From: an uncultured Collinsella sp.
GTDB taxonomy: Bacteria; Actinomycetota; Coriobacteriia; Coriobacteriales; Coriobacteriaceae
Direction: 5' to 3'
Length of the DNA: 64,000 nucleotides
Assembly (NCBI GenBank): GCA_958451615.1
Contig: CAUDQR010000012.1
Span: 1 to 64,000 of the forward strand
Positions 1 through 8,050 of the stretch are shown in pieces. The position numbers and the translations under genes are program-made. The notes under the pieces were generated by a model that saw nothing but the letters and a program-made list of their open reading frames with translations, ran no database searches and was not told the origin of the DNA. The stretch's first letter is position 1; each line of letters opens with the position of its first letter.

Positions 1-341
1 GGTACCGCCTCGCGGTGACATCGTTTTTATGTCAACCTTGGTCTAACAGAGCCAAAGAAATTGCACCCCTTGGTTTCGATAAGTATTTTGAGCACATCAT
101 CCTTGTCGAAGACACAGCCGAACATAAACCCGCACCCGCACCCATGCTCGAATATCTCCGACGTGCGGGCGCGAATCCTGGCAACGTCGTCTACGTTGGC
201 GACACCGTCTACGACGAACAATGCGCAACTTCAGCAGGGGTCAGTTTTGCCCGAGCAGCATGGGGATCACATCAAGATATCCCAAACGCCACCTACAACC
301 TCAAAACCCCCAACGACCTACTAACCCTAACAACCAAATAA
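1..341 (+). CDS. HAD-family hydrolase, C-terminal part (5' end outside window)
   Basis: The reading frame is open to the left edge, so the N-terminus with the nucleophile aspartate is missing; a GTG at 15 is in frame but is probably internal. The visible part carries the late HAD motifs: KPAP followed about 18 residues later by VVYVGDTVYDEQCA, the acidic motif IV that holds the magnesium. This matches phosphoglycolate-phosphatase-like HAD hydrolases, which dephosphorylate small metabolites in the cytoplasm. The substrate cannot be told from the fragment. Its base composition is less G+C-rich than most neighbours. Confidence 0.75.
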   Translation, partial: YRLAVTSFLCQPWSNRAKEIAPLGFDKYFEHIILVEDTAEHKPAPAPMLEYLRRAGANPGNVVYVGDTVYDEQCATSAGVSFARAAWGSHQDIPNATYNLKTPNDLLTLTTK

Positions 342-663
342 CCCACGCGTCCCACCCTTTCAGTCCCAACACCACAAGGGCGATTGAGCAGGACGGTTTG
401 GGCGGGTCCCCGTACTTAGTTTCCAAAATCATTCCGCAGCGCGAAGGCTTCTTATTATTTTCAGACCTAACGCCACAAGGGCGACGACCTCGAGTAGGTC
501 AACCGGGGAGGGACGAGGGGTTAGTTCTCTAATCTTTCCGCAGGAGGCAAAAAGCCTCGCCGCACGAAGTGCGCAGCGAGGCTTTTTGCATGCCCGAGGA
601 CGATTGGGGAACTAAGCCCTCGTCCCTCCCCGGGATATGTAGCGAGTCGGAGTGCCCTTGCTG
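342..663. other. Intergenic region with tandem and inverted repeats around a bidirectional terminator
   Basis: No convincing gene. Two imperfect copies of a roughly 80-bp unit lie in tandem (360-439 and 461-543); both begin TCAG-CC-AAC-CCACAAGGGCGA and end TTCCGCAG. A 24-bp segment at 503-526 (starting CCGGGGAGGGACGAGG) returns in inverted orientation at 610-633 with one mismatch, enclosing the terminator hairpin at 548-589. Confidence 0.6.
548..589. terminator. Bidirectional rho-independent terminator
   Basis: Stem GCAAAAAGCCTCGC / GCGAGGCTTTTTGC with a GC-rich inner stem. It has T-runs in both directions and lies between the convergent HAD gene and the aldolase gene. Confidence 0.85.
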
Positions 664-1521
664 TTACTCTGCTTTGCCCACAGAGTTGAGGTTGGTCATG
701 CGGATCTTAACCAGCTCGGTGATCTCACGCATACCCTCCTTGGCCGGCTTCTTGGGGTCGAAGCAGGCAGGATTCTCGGCCATGTAGGCCATGAAGCCCT
801 TGGTGTAGGCCTGACGCAGCTCGGTGGCGTAGTTGACCTTGCAGATGCCGTTCTTCACAGCCTCGGCGACCTGCTCATCGGGCACACCGGAGGTGCCGTG
901 CAGAACCAGCGGCACGTCGACGGCGTCGCGGATGGCCTTGACCACGGACTGCTCGATGTGCGGATCGCTCGTGTACACACCGTGGCTGGTGCCAACGCCA
1001 ATAGCGAGAGAGGTGCAGCCGGTGCGCTCGACGAACTCCTTGGCCTCGGCCGGATCGGTGTAGGGGCTCTCGCCCTCAACCGCGGGACCGTCGTCCTCCT
1101 TGCCGCCAACCTTACCAAGCTCAGCCTCGACGGGCACGCCCATGGCGCGGCCAGCATCGGCGACGGACTTGGTCAGGGCGATATTGTCCTCGAAGGACTC
1201 GTGCGAACCGTCGATCATGACAGAGGTGTAGCCAGTGCGGAAAGCCTGCATGCAGCGGTCATAGCCATCGCCGTGATCGAGGTGCAGAGCGACGGGCACG
1301 GAAGCGCGCTCGGCGGCAGCCTTGACCATGCCGTAGAAGTAGTCCAGACCAGCGGTCTTGATGGTGCCCGGGGTGGTCTGCATGATGACGGGGGACTTGG
1401 TCTCCTCGGCAGCGGCCAGAACGGCCATAACAAACTCGAGGTTCTCGACGTTGAACGCGCCGACGGCGTAGTGGCCGGCCTGAGCGTCCTTGAGCATCTT
1501 TTCGGTGGTAACAAGTGCCAT
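664..1521 (-). CDS. Class II tagatose/fructose-1,6-bisphosphate aldolase (GatY/KbaY/FbaA type)
   Basis: A 285-residue zinc-dependent aldolase that splits a ketohexose bisphosphate into dihydroxyacetone phosphate and glyceraldehyde-3-phosphate. The start MALVTTEKML is chosen because a good ribosome site (GAGAGGAG) precedes it and the length then matches GatY/KbaY. Visible family residues are HLDHG at 80-84 (catalytic Asp, zinc His), SHG near 180 and LHGTSG near 208. With lacA, lacB and lacC nearby and no class I LacD in the window, it is the likely last step of the tagatose-6-phosphate pathway. A fructose-bisphosphate aldolase role cannot be excluded by sequence. Its upstream region (1522-1855) is shared with a divergent DeoR regulator and carries a 21-bp-spaced activator-like motif. 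Confidence 0.88.
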   Translation of the reverse strand: MALVTTEKMLKDAQAGHYAVGAFNVENLEFVMAVLAAAEETKSPVIMQTTPGTIKTAGLDYFYGMVKAAAERASVPVALHLDHGDGYDRCMQAFRTGYTSVMIDGSHESFEDNIALTKSVADAGRAMGVPVEAELGKVGGKEDDGPAVEGESPYTDPAEAKEFVERTGCTSLAIGVGTSHGVYTSDPHIEQSVVKAIRDAVDVPLVLHGTSGVPDEQVAEAVKNGICKVNYATELRQAYTKGFMAYMAENPACFDPKKPAKEGMREITELVKIRMTNLNSVGKAE

Positions 1522-1606
1522 GAGCGTTTGCTCCTCTCCCTCGCCCGCATCTGGACATCGGGCGTAGTTGTTCACAAGGCGTTTTACCTTGCGTTTTGCT
1601 GCGCTC

Positions 1607-1612
1607 ATTGTA
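1607..1612 (-). promoter_or_regulatory. Candidate -10 box of the aldolase gene
   Basis: TACAAT on the minus strand, with no recognisable -35 box 17 bp upstream. This would put the start near 1600, about 80 bp before the ATG and about 60-90 bp from the tandem motif at 1659-1689. Confidence 0.4.
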
Positions 1613-1658
1613 TGAAATTCAGCGGCTTTGCACGTGCGAGATATTGAGCCCATGCAGG

Positions 1659-1689
1659 TCAATACAGTCGTTTTTGAAAAGTAAACGGA
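1659..1689 (-). promoter_or_regulatory. 21-bp-spaced tandem motif (site F)
   Basis: On the minus strand TCCGTTTAC is followed, 21 bp from its start, by ACTGTATTG, with the same A-rich spacer ending in CG seen at the stronger sites (consensus ACCGTTYACGG). This is a degenerate copy supported mainly by spacing and position upstream of the aldolase. Confidence 0.45.
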
Positions 1690-1710
1690 AGGAATTGGAG
1701 CCGAGCGGGC

Positions 1711-1726
1711 GTGTTCGATATTGAAT
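1711..1726 (+). promoter_or_regulatory. Candidate DeoR/LacR-type operator
   Basis: GTGTTCGATATTG here is identical over 13 bases to the reverse complement of 15034-15049 upstream of lacF. It lies between the aldolase and the divergent DeoR gene. Confidence 0.45.
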
Positions 1727-1855
1727 TTTAGGCGTTCAGCGTCTTTCTTTTATAGAAAAGATAAGTAATCGAAAGGTGTTTTCTTACTCAAAAAGAAAAT
1801 GAACGAAAATGGAGTCAACACAATTCCTGCAAATTTAGCCGAGAATGGAGCAACC

Positions 1856-2659
1856 ATGGCCCAAGCTACCAACCGTGCATTTGCCGACGAACGCCGTGCC
1901 GCCATTATGGAAATGCTCGAGCACAACGCCTCGGTGCAGGTAGCAGAAATCGCCCAGACCTTTAGCGTGTCCTCCGTCACCGCCCGCGCCGACCTGGACG
2001 CGCTCGCCGAAGCAGGCAAGCTGCGCCGCACACATGGTGGTGCCGTATCGCTCCACAAGCGCCTGACCGTCTCCACGCAGGATCGCCGCATCAACGTCAA
2101 CGTCGCCGCCAAGCAGGCCATCGCGCAAAGCGCCATCGAGCTCGTCAATGACGGCGACACACTGCTTGTCGACTCGGGCACCACCGCGCTCGAATTTGTC
2201 CGCTTGCTCGACCAGCGCGACGGCATCACCGTCATCACGGCCGACATCACCATCGCCGATTACATCGACGAGAGCATGCCCTCGGTCGATGTCGTCATGC
2301 TGGGCGGGGCACTGCGCAAAGGTCATCGCTATCTGTACGGACCGCTCACCATGCAGGCGATCCAAATGGTTCATGCCGACCTTGCCGTCATGTGCCCCGG
2401 CGCTTTTGTTCCCGGCTGCGGCTTTACGACCGACTTTCCGCAGATGGCCGAGACCAAAACAGCCATGATCTCCGCCGCCCGTCAAGGCGTTGCCCTCATG
2501 GACGCCAGCAAGGTCAACGGACGCGGCATGTACCGCTTTGCCAAACTGACCGATGTCGGCACCATCGTGATGGACCGTGACCCCGACCATGCCGTCGCCA
2601 CCTCGATCGCCGAGTTAGCCAACGACGCTCGTCCAGCCCTCATCATCGCCGGCGCTTAA
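1856..2659 (+). CDS. DeoR-family transcriptional regulator
   Basis: A 267-residue repressor of the DeoR type. The N-terminal winged helix (about residues 10-65, with VSSVTARADLDALAEAGKLRRTHGGA, a variant of the usual MTIRRDL signature) is followed by the sugar-phosphate-sensing DeoRC domain with LLVDSGTTALEF and MLGGALRKGH. The ATG at 1856 is preferred over an upstream in-frame ATG at 1799 because it leaves a family-length protein and has GGAG upstream. It is divergent from the aldolase gene, which it probably controls, perhaps through GTGTTCGATATTG boxes. An IS3 element is inserted five bases after its stop codon, so the protein is intact. The effector is likely a phosphorylated hexose (inference). 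Confidence 0.85.
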   Translation: MAQATNRAFADERRAAIMEMLEHNASVQVAEIAQTFSVSSVTARADLDALAEAGKLRRTHGGAVSLHKRLTVSTQDRRINVNVAAKQAIAQSAIELVNDGDTLLVDSGTTALEFVRLLDQRDGITVITADITIADYIDESMPSVDVVMLGGALRKGHRYLYGPLTMQAIQMVHADLAVMCPGAFVPGCGFTTDFPQMAETKTAMISAARQGVALMDASKVNGRGMYRFAKLTDVGTIVMDRDPDHAVATSIAELANDARPALIIAGA

Positions 2660-2663
2660 ACAA

Positions 2664-4161
2664 AAACCACCACAAAGGTGCCTGTGAACTGCGCCCCGAA
2701 ACTTGGACTGAATAAATAGCGACTACGCCGCAAGGGCCCGGTTCCGGAACTCCTCCGGCGTCAGGCCCTTCAATCTTACCTGCCTGCGCCGCGTGTTCCA
2801 ATGGGCTATGTACCCCCTCCAGGTCGCGCTTGAAGTCCCCGAAGCTGCCCCACTCCCTGCCGCGGTAGAACTCGTCCTTCACGTGGCCGAAGAGCTGCTC
2901 GGTGGCGGCGTTGTCGATGCAGTTCCCCTTGCGCGACATGCTCTGGGTGATGCCCGCCCCCTCCAGCCTGGAGGTGTAGGACTCGTGCTGGTACTGCCAG
3001 CCCATGTCCGAGTGCATGGTCGGCGCCGCCCCGTCGGGCAGGGCCTCGAGGAGCCGGTCGAACATCCTGTGCTGCTGGGCGAGGACCGGCGAGGTCGATA
3101 TGTCGCTCGCCACGATCTCCTTCGTGCAGAAGTCGAGCACCGGGGCCCAGTAGGCCTTGGCGCCGGCCACCTTGAACTCGGTGACGTCGGTGCCGAGCTT
3201 CTGCCACGGCCCCTCGGCGCCGAAGTCCCTCGCGATGACGTTCTCGAACGTGCTCCCCACGAGCCCCCTGTAGGAGCTGTACCGGCGGCGGGAGCCCCGG
3301 CGGCGTATCCCGCACCGGATGCCCATCTCGCGCATCATCTTGAGCACGGTCTTGTCGGCCACGACCGCGCCCAGCTCGGCGCGCAGGCACATGGCTATCT
3401 GCCGGTGCCCGCAGCCGTTGGCGGTGCGCGAGAATATCTCGGCCGCGGCGTCGCGCAGCTCGGGCCGGGTCGGCCTCCGCGGGTGCGCCAGCGCGTAGTA
3501 GTAGGTCGACCTCCTGAGCCCCGAGCACTCCAGCAGGTGGCGCAGGGAGTGCCCCTCCGCGCGCAGCGCCCTCACCGCCTCGGCCGCCGCCCTGGTCAGA
3601 GCCCGTCCCGCTCGACCAGGGCGCGCAATTTTTTTTAGGTAGGCGACCTCGGCCTCGAGCCTGCGGCAGCGCTCCTCGAGCTCCTGCTCGCGGGTGCGGG
3701 CCCGGGGTTTCGACCTCGACCCCCTCGGTCTGCCCTTCGGGCGGGGCCGCAGCGCCTCGGCGCCGCCCTCGCGGTAGAGCCTGCACCAGCGCTCCAGCGG
3801 GGACTTCGACCTGATCCCGAACTCGGCCATGGCGTCGGCCTTCGCCATCCCGTCGTCGACCACGGCCGACGCCGCGGCGACCCTCTGCTCGAATGTGTAA
3901 CTGGATTGTTTCCCGTCCATGGACAGCAGCGCCTCGCTTCCGAACGCCCGGTATACCCACTGCCATTCTCTCACGGTCTCGCGGGGGACGGACAGGGCCT
4001 CGGCCGCCGGCTTGCAGCCGACGCCGGCGTCGAAGAGCTCGACGGCCCGCCTCCTGGACTCCAGGTCGTGCTTCGACCTGAGATCTATACTCATGGAAAA
4101 CCTCCCATTTCCCGATGTCCAAGAAATGGGAGGCAGTTCACTGTCCCCTTTGTGGTGGTTT
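2664..4161 (-). mobile_element. IS3-family (IS150-like) insertion sequence, about 1.5 kb
   Basis: The element is bounded by imperfect terminal inverted repeats of about 45 bp; both ends read AAACCACCACAAAGG inward, followed by GTGAACTGC and CTTGGAC. It contains one transposase gene on the minus strand. No clean target-site duplication could be identified. It sits between the DeoR gene and the flavodiiron protein gene and interrupts neither coding sequence. Confidence 0.85.
2723..4094 (-). pseudogene. IS3-family transposase, orfA and orfB in one frame, frameshifted near the C-terminus
   Basis: The N-terminal part has two helix-turn-helix segments and a leucine-zipper-like stretch. The C-terminal integrase core has the DDE triad in GTDVTEF, MHSDMGWQYQ and NAATEQLFG. 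Around 3629-3636 an A8 run joins orfA and orfB in one frame. With seven A residues orfA would end shortly after in the usual LKKLRALVE form, so the run is a natural slippage site or a fusion mutation. At 2813-2817 a run of five C (plus strand) shifts the frame. Removing one base restores the canonical ending (EGYIAHWNTRRRQ then GLTPEEFRNRALAA) and a stop at 2723. As read, the protein runs on to 2643 with an unrelated tail. The element is probably inactive, or the run is a sequencing error. Confidence 0.85.
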
Positions 4162-4184
4162 GAGCGTTAAAAGTGAACGTATCG

Positions 4185-5345
4185 CTACTTGGAGAGCTCG
4201 TCAGCGAGGGCCTCAATCTGGGCGCGCGAGGCGTCGTTGAGCGAACCCAGCACGGTCACCTTGTTCTGCGCCAGGGTAATGTCCTTCATGCCCTCGAGTT
4301 CCTTGGTCATAACCTTGGCAGCTGCGGGCGCCCAGGAGCCGCCCTCGACGAGCGCCACCGTACGGTTCTGGTAGGCATGCTCGGCAAGCGTGTGGATAAA
4401 GGTGCTCATGAACGGGAAGACCTCGCCCTGATAGGTAATGGAAGCGAGTACCAGACGATCATAGCGGAACGCATCCTCAACGGCCTCGGCCATGTCGTCG
4501 CGAGCCAAGTCAAAGACGGAGACCTTCTGGCCGCGGGCCTCGAGCGCAGATGCGAGCTCCTCAACGGCAGCCTTCAGATGGCCGTACACGCTCGCGTAAG
4601 CAATGGTGATGCCCTCGTCCTCGGGCTGATAGCTCGACCAGGTGTTGTAGGTGTCAAGGTAGTAGCCCAGGTTCTCGGTCAGCACGGGGCCATGGAGCGG
4701 ACAAATAATCTGGATGTCCAGGTCGGCGGCCTTCTTGAGCACGGCCTGCACGAACTTGCCGAACTTCCCCACGATGCCAAAGTAGTAACGGCGTGCCTCG
4801 CAGGCCCACCCTTCCGGATCTTCGATGTCATTGGCACCAAACTTGCCAAAGCCATCGGCACTAAAGAGCACCTTGTCGGTGGCCTCGTAAGAGAACAGCA
4901 CCTCGGGCCAGTGAACGTTGGGGGCGCCGACAAACGTCAGGCTGTGGCCGCCCAGGTCGAGCACGTCGCCCTCTTTGACGACCATCTTGCGCTCGGGATA
5001 ATCGGTGCCAAAGTAGTTAACCATCATGCGGAAGGCCCCCATGCTGGCCACAATCTGCACCTGGGGATAGCGCTCCATAAAGGCGGCGATGCCAGCGGAG
5101 TGATCGGGCTCCATATGGTGAACGACCAGGTAATCGGGCGTGCGACCGTCGAGCACGGCTTCGATGTTACCGAGCCACTCGTCGACAAAACCGCCGTCGA
5201 CTGAATCGGCGACAGCGATCTTTTCGCCCAAGATAACGTAGCTGTTGTATGCCATACCGTTCTCGGACACATCGTACTGGCCCTCGAACAGGTCAATGTC
5301 GTGATCGTCGACGCCAACGTAGCGGATATCCTTGGTGATCTCCAT
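4185..5345 (-). CDS. Flavodiiron protein (FprA family, A-type flavoprotein)
   Basis: A 386-residue cytoplasmic enzyme that reduces oxygen or nitric oxide in anaerobes. The N-terminal metallo-beta-lactamase-like domain has the diiron ligands in HHMEPDHS (about 76-83), and a further ligand region CPLHGP near 225. A flavodoxin domain starts near residue 250 (ASVYGHLKAAVEELA). The start MEITKDIRYV has AGGAGG seven to eight bases upstream; an upstream in-frame ATG has no such site. It stands alone between the IS element and a LacI gene. It is most likely an oxygen detoxification enzyme, but FprA proteins differ in their O2/NO preference and sequence alone does not decide. Confidence 0.93.
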   Translation of the reverse strand: MEITKDIRYVGVDDHDIDLFEGQYDVSENGMAYNSYVILGEKIAVADSVDGGFVDEWLGNIEAVLDGRTPDYLVVHHMEPDHSAGIAAFMERYPQVQIVASMGAFRMMVNYFGTDYPERKMVVKEGDVLDLGGHSLTFVGAPNVHWPEVLFSYEATDKVLFSADGFGKFGANDIEDPEGWACEARRYYFGIVGKFGKFVQAVLKKAADLDIQIICPLHGPVLTENLGYYLDTYNTWSSYQPEDEGITIAYASVYGHLKAAVEELASALEARGQKVSVFDLARDDMAEAVEDAFRYDRLVLASITYQGEVFPFMSTFIHTLAEHAYQNRTVALVEGGSWAPAAAKVMTKELEGMKDITLAQNKVTVLGSLNDASRAQIEALADELSK

Positions 5346-5474
5346 CAGGCAAAGCCTCCTAGATAGACAAAAGAGCCCGTCTATCATAGCACTCGGCTGC
5401 ATCCCAACAGCTATCTGCCGGCAGCCTTACCGATTGTTATTGAAATGCGATAAATCGCCGTTTACCAGCACAAA

Positions 5475-6506
5475 CTATGAGCGCGGTATCGCCGTGCTAT
5501 GTCGAATGATGAGCTGGCCGGGAATACGAATGGCAACGGTTTTGCCCGCCGTACCCGCCTCGGGAACCGCATGCTCGAACACCTCGCGCCCACGCTGATG
5601 TAGATCGAATCGCACGGTCGTGAGCTCGTTGTGTGCGACAAAATCATCGAGCGAATCATCGACGCCCACCACGCTCACGTCCTCGGGCACGCGCAAGCCG
5701 CTATCGCGCAGCGCGGCGATGGCACCGTTTGCCATCTGGTCGTTTGCCGCGTAAATCGCCGTCATGGTGCGGTCGTGCTCGGCCAGATATCTGCCGGCCT
5801 CGTAACCGCTGTTGGCAGACCAATCGCCCTCGAGCGGCGCCTGCGGCTTAATGTGTTTACGCTCGAGCGTATCCTGCCAACCGGCGCGACGAAATTGCTC
5901 GTCAACCGAGAACGACGGGCCACCAATATAGCGAATCCGCTCGTGTCCCAGCTCAAACAGGTGATCCATAAGCAATAGCGAGCAGCCGTAATGGTCGGAA
6001 TCGACCGTGGTCACGCGCGGATGCGCGTACATGGTAACGATGACCGTGCCAATGCCCGGCAGTGGATCAAACGTCTCAAAATCGGGCGCCATGCGACTCA
6101 TGCCGATGATGATACCGTCCACGGGCAGCGCGGCCATACGACGCGTGGCCTCGGCAAGCGAAAACTCCTCGGTCTTGGACATCTCGACCAGCGTGATGGC
6201 GCAATTATGCTCGCGAGCAGCACTGGCGATGCCGTCGATCATTGAAAGGTTGCCAAACTTGGTGACATCGTTGACGCACAGGCCGACCGAATGGTAACGA
6301 CCGTCGCGCAGCGAGCGACCGGCATAACTCGGACGAAAGCCGAGCTCTTGCATAGCGGCCTGCACGCGCTGGCGCGTCTGCTCGTTAACGTTGGGCAAGC
6401 CGTTGGCGACGCGCGAAACCGTCTGCTGCGAAACGCCAGCAGCGCGGGCGACGTCGGCCATGGAGACCGGACGCGTACCTGTATCGTTGGACGGGCGCCT
6501 TGCCAC
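5475..6506 (-). CDS. LacI-family transcriptional regulator, divergent from galKT
   Basis: A 343-residue repressor. The helix-turn-helix and hinge are clear (SMADVARAAGVSQQTVSRVANG near residues 15-36, then YAGRSLRDG). The periplasmic-binding-protein-like ligand domain follows, with GIIIGMSR, IYAANDQMANGAIAAL and SVVGVDDS. It is divergent from galK across a 338-bp region that carries three copies of GTTAACGTACTC, the likely operator. It probably represses galKT and itself in the absence of a galactose-related inducer (inference from position). Confidence 0.88.
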   Translation of the reverse strand: MARRPSNDTGTRPVSMADVARAAGVSQQTVSRVANGLPNVNEQTRQRVQAAMQELGFRPSYAGRSLRDGRYHSVGLCVNDVTKFGNLSMIDGIASAAREHNCAITLVEMSKTEEFSLAEATRRMAALPVDGIIIGMSRMAPDFETFDPLPGIGTVIVTMYAHPRVTTVDSDHYGCSLLLMDHLFELGHERIRYIGGPSFSVDEQFRRAGWQDTLERKHIKPQAPLEGDWSANSGYEAGRYLAEHDRTMTAIYAANDQMANGAIAALRDSGLRVPEDVSVVGVDDSLDDFVAHNELTTVRFDLHQRGREVFEHAVPEAGTAGKTVAIRIPGQLIIRHSTAIPRS

Positions 6507-6600
6507 AGGATCACCTTCACCCTTGCGAGATCTGAATAACGCGAATGCCGGCCCGGGCAGAAATACATCCCGCTCCGAGACCCGCTATCGTCGGACGCAT

Positions 6601-6612
6601 GTTAACGTACTC
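6601..6612 (+). promoter_or_regulatory. Operator copy 1, GTTAACGTACTC
   Basis: Exact 12-mer found three times in the lacI-galK intergenic region; this copy lies about 95 bp upstream of the lacI start and may mediate autoregulation. Confidence 0.65.
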
Positions 6613-6660
6613 TACTTTTTCTATCTGCATCTCTTCTGCTTTATAAGTCCATACGGCAGT

Positions 6661-6691
6661 ACCGTTCACGGCTGTATTTCTACCGATTACC
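6661..6691 (+). promoter_or_regulatory. 21-bp-spaced tandem motif (site E) upstream of galK
   Basis: ACCGTTCACGG at 6661 and ACCGATTACC exactly 21 bp later, on the coding strand of galK and just upstream of operator copy 2. Confidence 0.6.
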
Positions 6692-6723
6692 AGATTCTCA
6701 AAAAGTGACAAACGATGTGTTAT

Positions 6724-6735
6724 GAGTACGTTAAC
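6724..6735 (-). promoter_or_regulatory. Operator copy 2, GTTAACGTACTC (inverted)
   Basis: GAGTACGTTAAC on the plus strand, the exact reverse complement of copies 1 and 3. It overlaps the stretch where a galK -10 box would fall. Confidence 0.65.
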
Positions 6736-6787
6736 ATAGCCCGTAACGTGCGGCATCGTGAACACGTGATTCATGCCGCTTCAAGTT

Positions 6788-6799
6788 GTTAACGTACTC
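6788..6799 (+). promoter_or_regulatory. Operator copy 3, GTTAACGTACTC
   Basis: Third exact copy, 46 bp before the galK start codon, 64 bp from copy 2. The spacing would allow repressor looping between sites. Confidence 0.65.
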
Positions 6800-6844
6800 A
6801 TAACGACGCAAAACTCACCCGTGCGCGCCAAGGAAAGGACTCCC

Positions 6845-8050
6845 ATGACCACCCCCGACGAAAAGACATTCGCCACGCTCACCAAGCTGTTTGAGGAGGA
6901 GTTTGGCCCCATCGGCGACCGCCAGGTGCTCTACGTGCACGCGCCCGGCCGCTCCGAGATCAGCGGCAACCACACCGACCACGAGGGCGGCCACGTTATC
7001 GCCGGCTCGCTCGATGTCGCCGTCGATGGCATCGCCGTGACAACCGACTCCAACAAGATTCGCGTCGCCGACGAGGGCTATCCTACGTTTGAGATCACGC
7101 TCGACACGCTGGATATTCAAGAGTCCGAGAAAGGCACGTCCGCAAGCCTCGTGCGTGGTATGGCCCACGAGGTCGCAGCGCTTGGTGTTGAGCCCCAAGG
7201 CTTCGACTTCGCCTTCACCTGCTCCGTTCCCTCGGGCGGCGGCCTTTCCAGCTCCGCTGCCGTCGAGGCCGCATACGGTCGTGCCATGGAAACCCTCTGG
7301 GGCGCGCCCGCCATTGAGCCCGTCGCGCTTGCGCAGATGAGCCAGCGCACCGAGAACAACTACTACGGCAAGCCCTGCGGTCTGATGGACCAAGCCGCCG
7401 TGTGCCTGGGCGGCCTTGCCTACATGAACTTTGAGGATCAGGCTCAGCCTAAGACCCAGAAGCTCGAGCTCAACTTTGAGGATCACGGCTATGCGCTCGT
7501 GCTCGTTAAGGTCGGCGCCGACCACGTGGCAGCTACCGACGACTACGCCGCCGTTCCGCGCGAGATGCAGGACGTCGCCGCCGAGTTTGGCAAGGCACGC
7601 CTGTGCGAGGTCGACGTTGCCGACTTTGACGCCAAGCTCCCCGAGCTGCGCGCCAAGCTGGGCGACCGCGCTTGCCTGCGCGCCGTTCACTACTGGTACG
7701 AGAACGGCCTGGTCGACAAGCGCTGGGCAACTCTGAACGCCGGCGACATTGACCAGTTCCTGGTCCTGACGCGTGAGTCCGGCGCCAGCTCCGCCATGTA
7801 CCTGCAGAATGTTGTTGCCAAACTGGGTGCCGAGCAGCCTTCCATGTACGCGCTTGCTCTTGCCGAGCATGTGCTCGACGGCCGTGGCGCCGTTCGTATC
7901 CACGGCGGCGGCTTTGGCGGTACCATCCAGGCCTTCGTGCCGCTCGAGCTGGTCGACACCTTCATTGCCAAGATGAACGGCTGGCTTGGCGAGGGCTCTG
8001 CCCGCCACTACGCGATTTCTGACAAGGGGGCTTACGCGGCATGGCTGTAA
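6845..8050 (+). CDS. galK: Galactokinase
   Basis: A 401-residue GHMP kinase that phosphorylates galactose at C1 in the Leloir pathway. The substrate-binding signature is GRSEISGNHTDHEGGH (35-50), a variant of the usual GRxNLIGEHTDYNGG, and the ATP loop is PSGGGLSSSAAV (129-140). A C-terminal glycine-rich motif (RIHGGGFGGTIQAF) follows. ATG 6845 is chosen for its AAGGAAAGGA site; an upstream in-frame ATG at 6773 lies among the operators. Its last codons overlap galT, so the two are co-translated. Confidence 0.94.
   Translation: MTTPDEKTFATLTKLFEEEFGPIGDRQVLYVHAPGRSEISGNHTDHEGGHVIAGSLDVAVDGIAVTTDSNKIRVADEGYPTFEITLDTLDIQESEKGTSASLVRGMAHEVAALGVEPQGFDFAFTCSVPSGGGLSSSAAVEAAYGRAMETLWGAPAIEPVALAQMSQRTENNYYGKPCGLMDQAAVCLGGLAYMNFEDQAQPKTQKLELNFEDHGYALVLVKVGADHVAATDDYAAVPREMQDVAAEFGKARLCEVDVADFDAKLPELRAKLGDRACLRAVHYWYENGLVDKRWATLNAGDIDQFLVLTRESGASSAMYLQNVVAKLGAEQPSMYALALAEHVLDGRGAVRIHGGGFGGTIQAFVPLELVDTFIAKMNGWLGEGSARHYAISDKGAYAAWL

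Larger units (their letters stand above)
6507..6844. other. lacI-galK divergent control region
   Basis: No gene. It holds three operator-like 12-mers (6601-6612, 6724-6735, 6788-6799) and a 21-bp-spaced tandem motif (6661-6691). The galK ribosome site AAGGAAAGGA lies just before 6845. Confidence 0.7.

Noticed and set aside
1799..1855. Longer N-terminus of the DeoR regulator
   Set aside because: No ribosome site before ATG 1799 and the extra 19 residues are outside the family's DNA-binding domain.
2650..4175. Target-site duplication of the IS3 element
   Set aside because: The flanks (GCGCTTAAA and GCGTTAAA) look alike but do not form an exact 3-4-bp duplication at the repeat ends.
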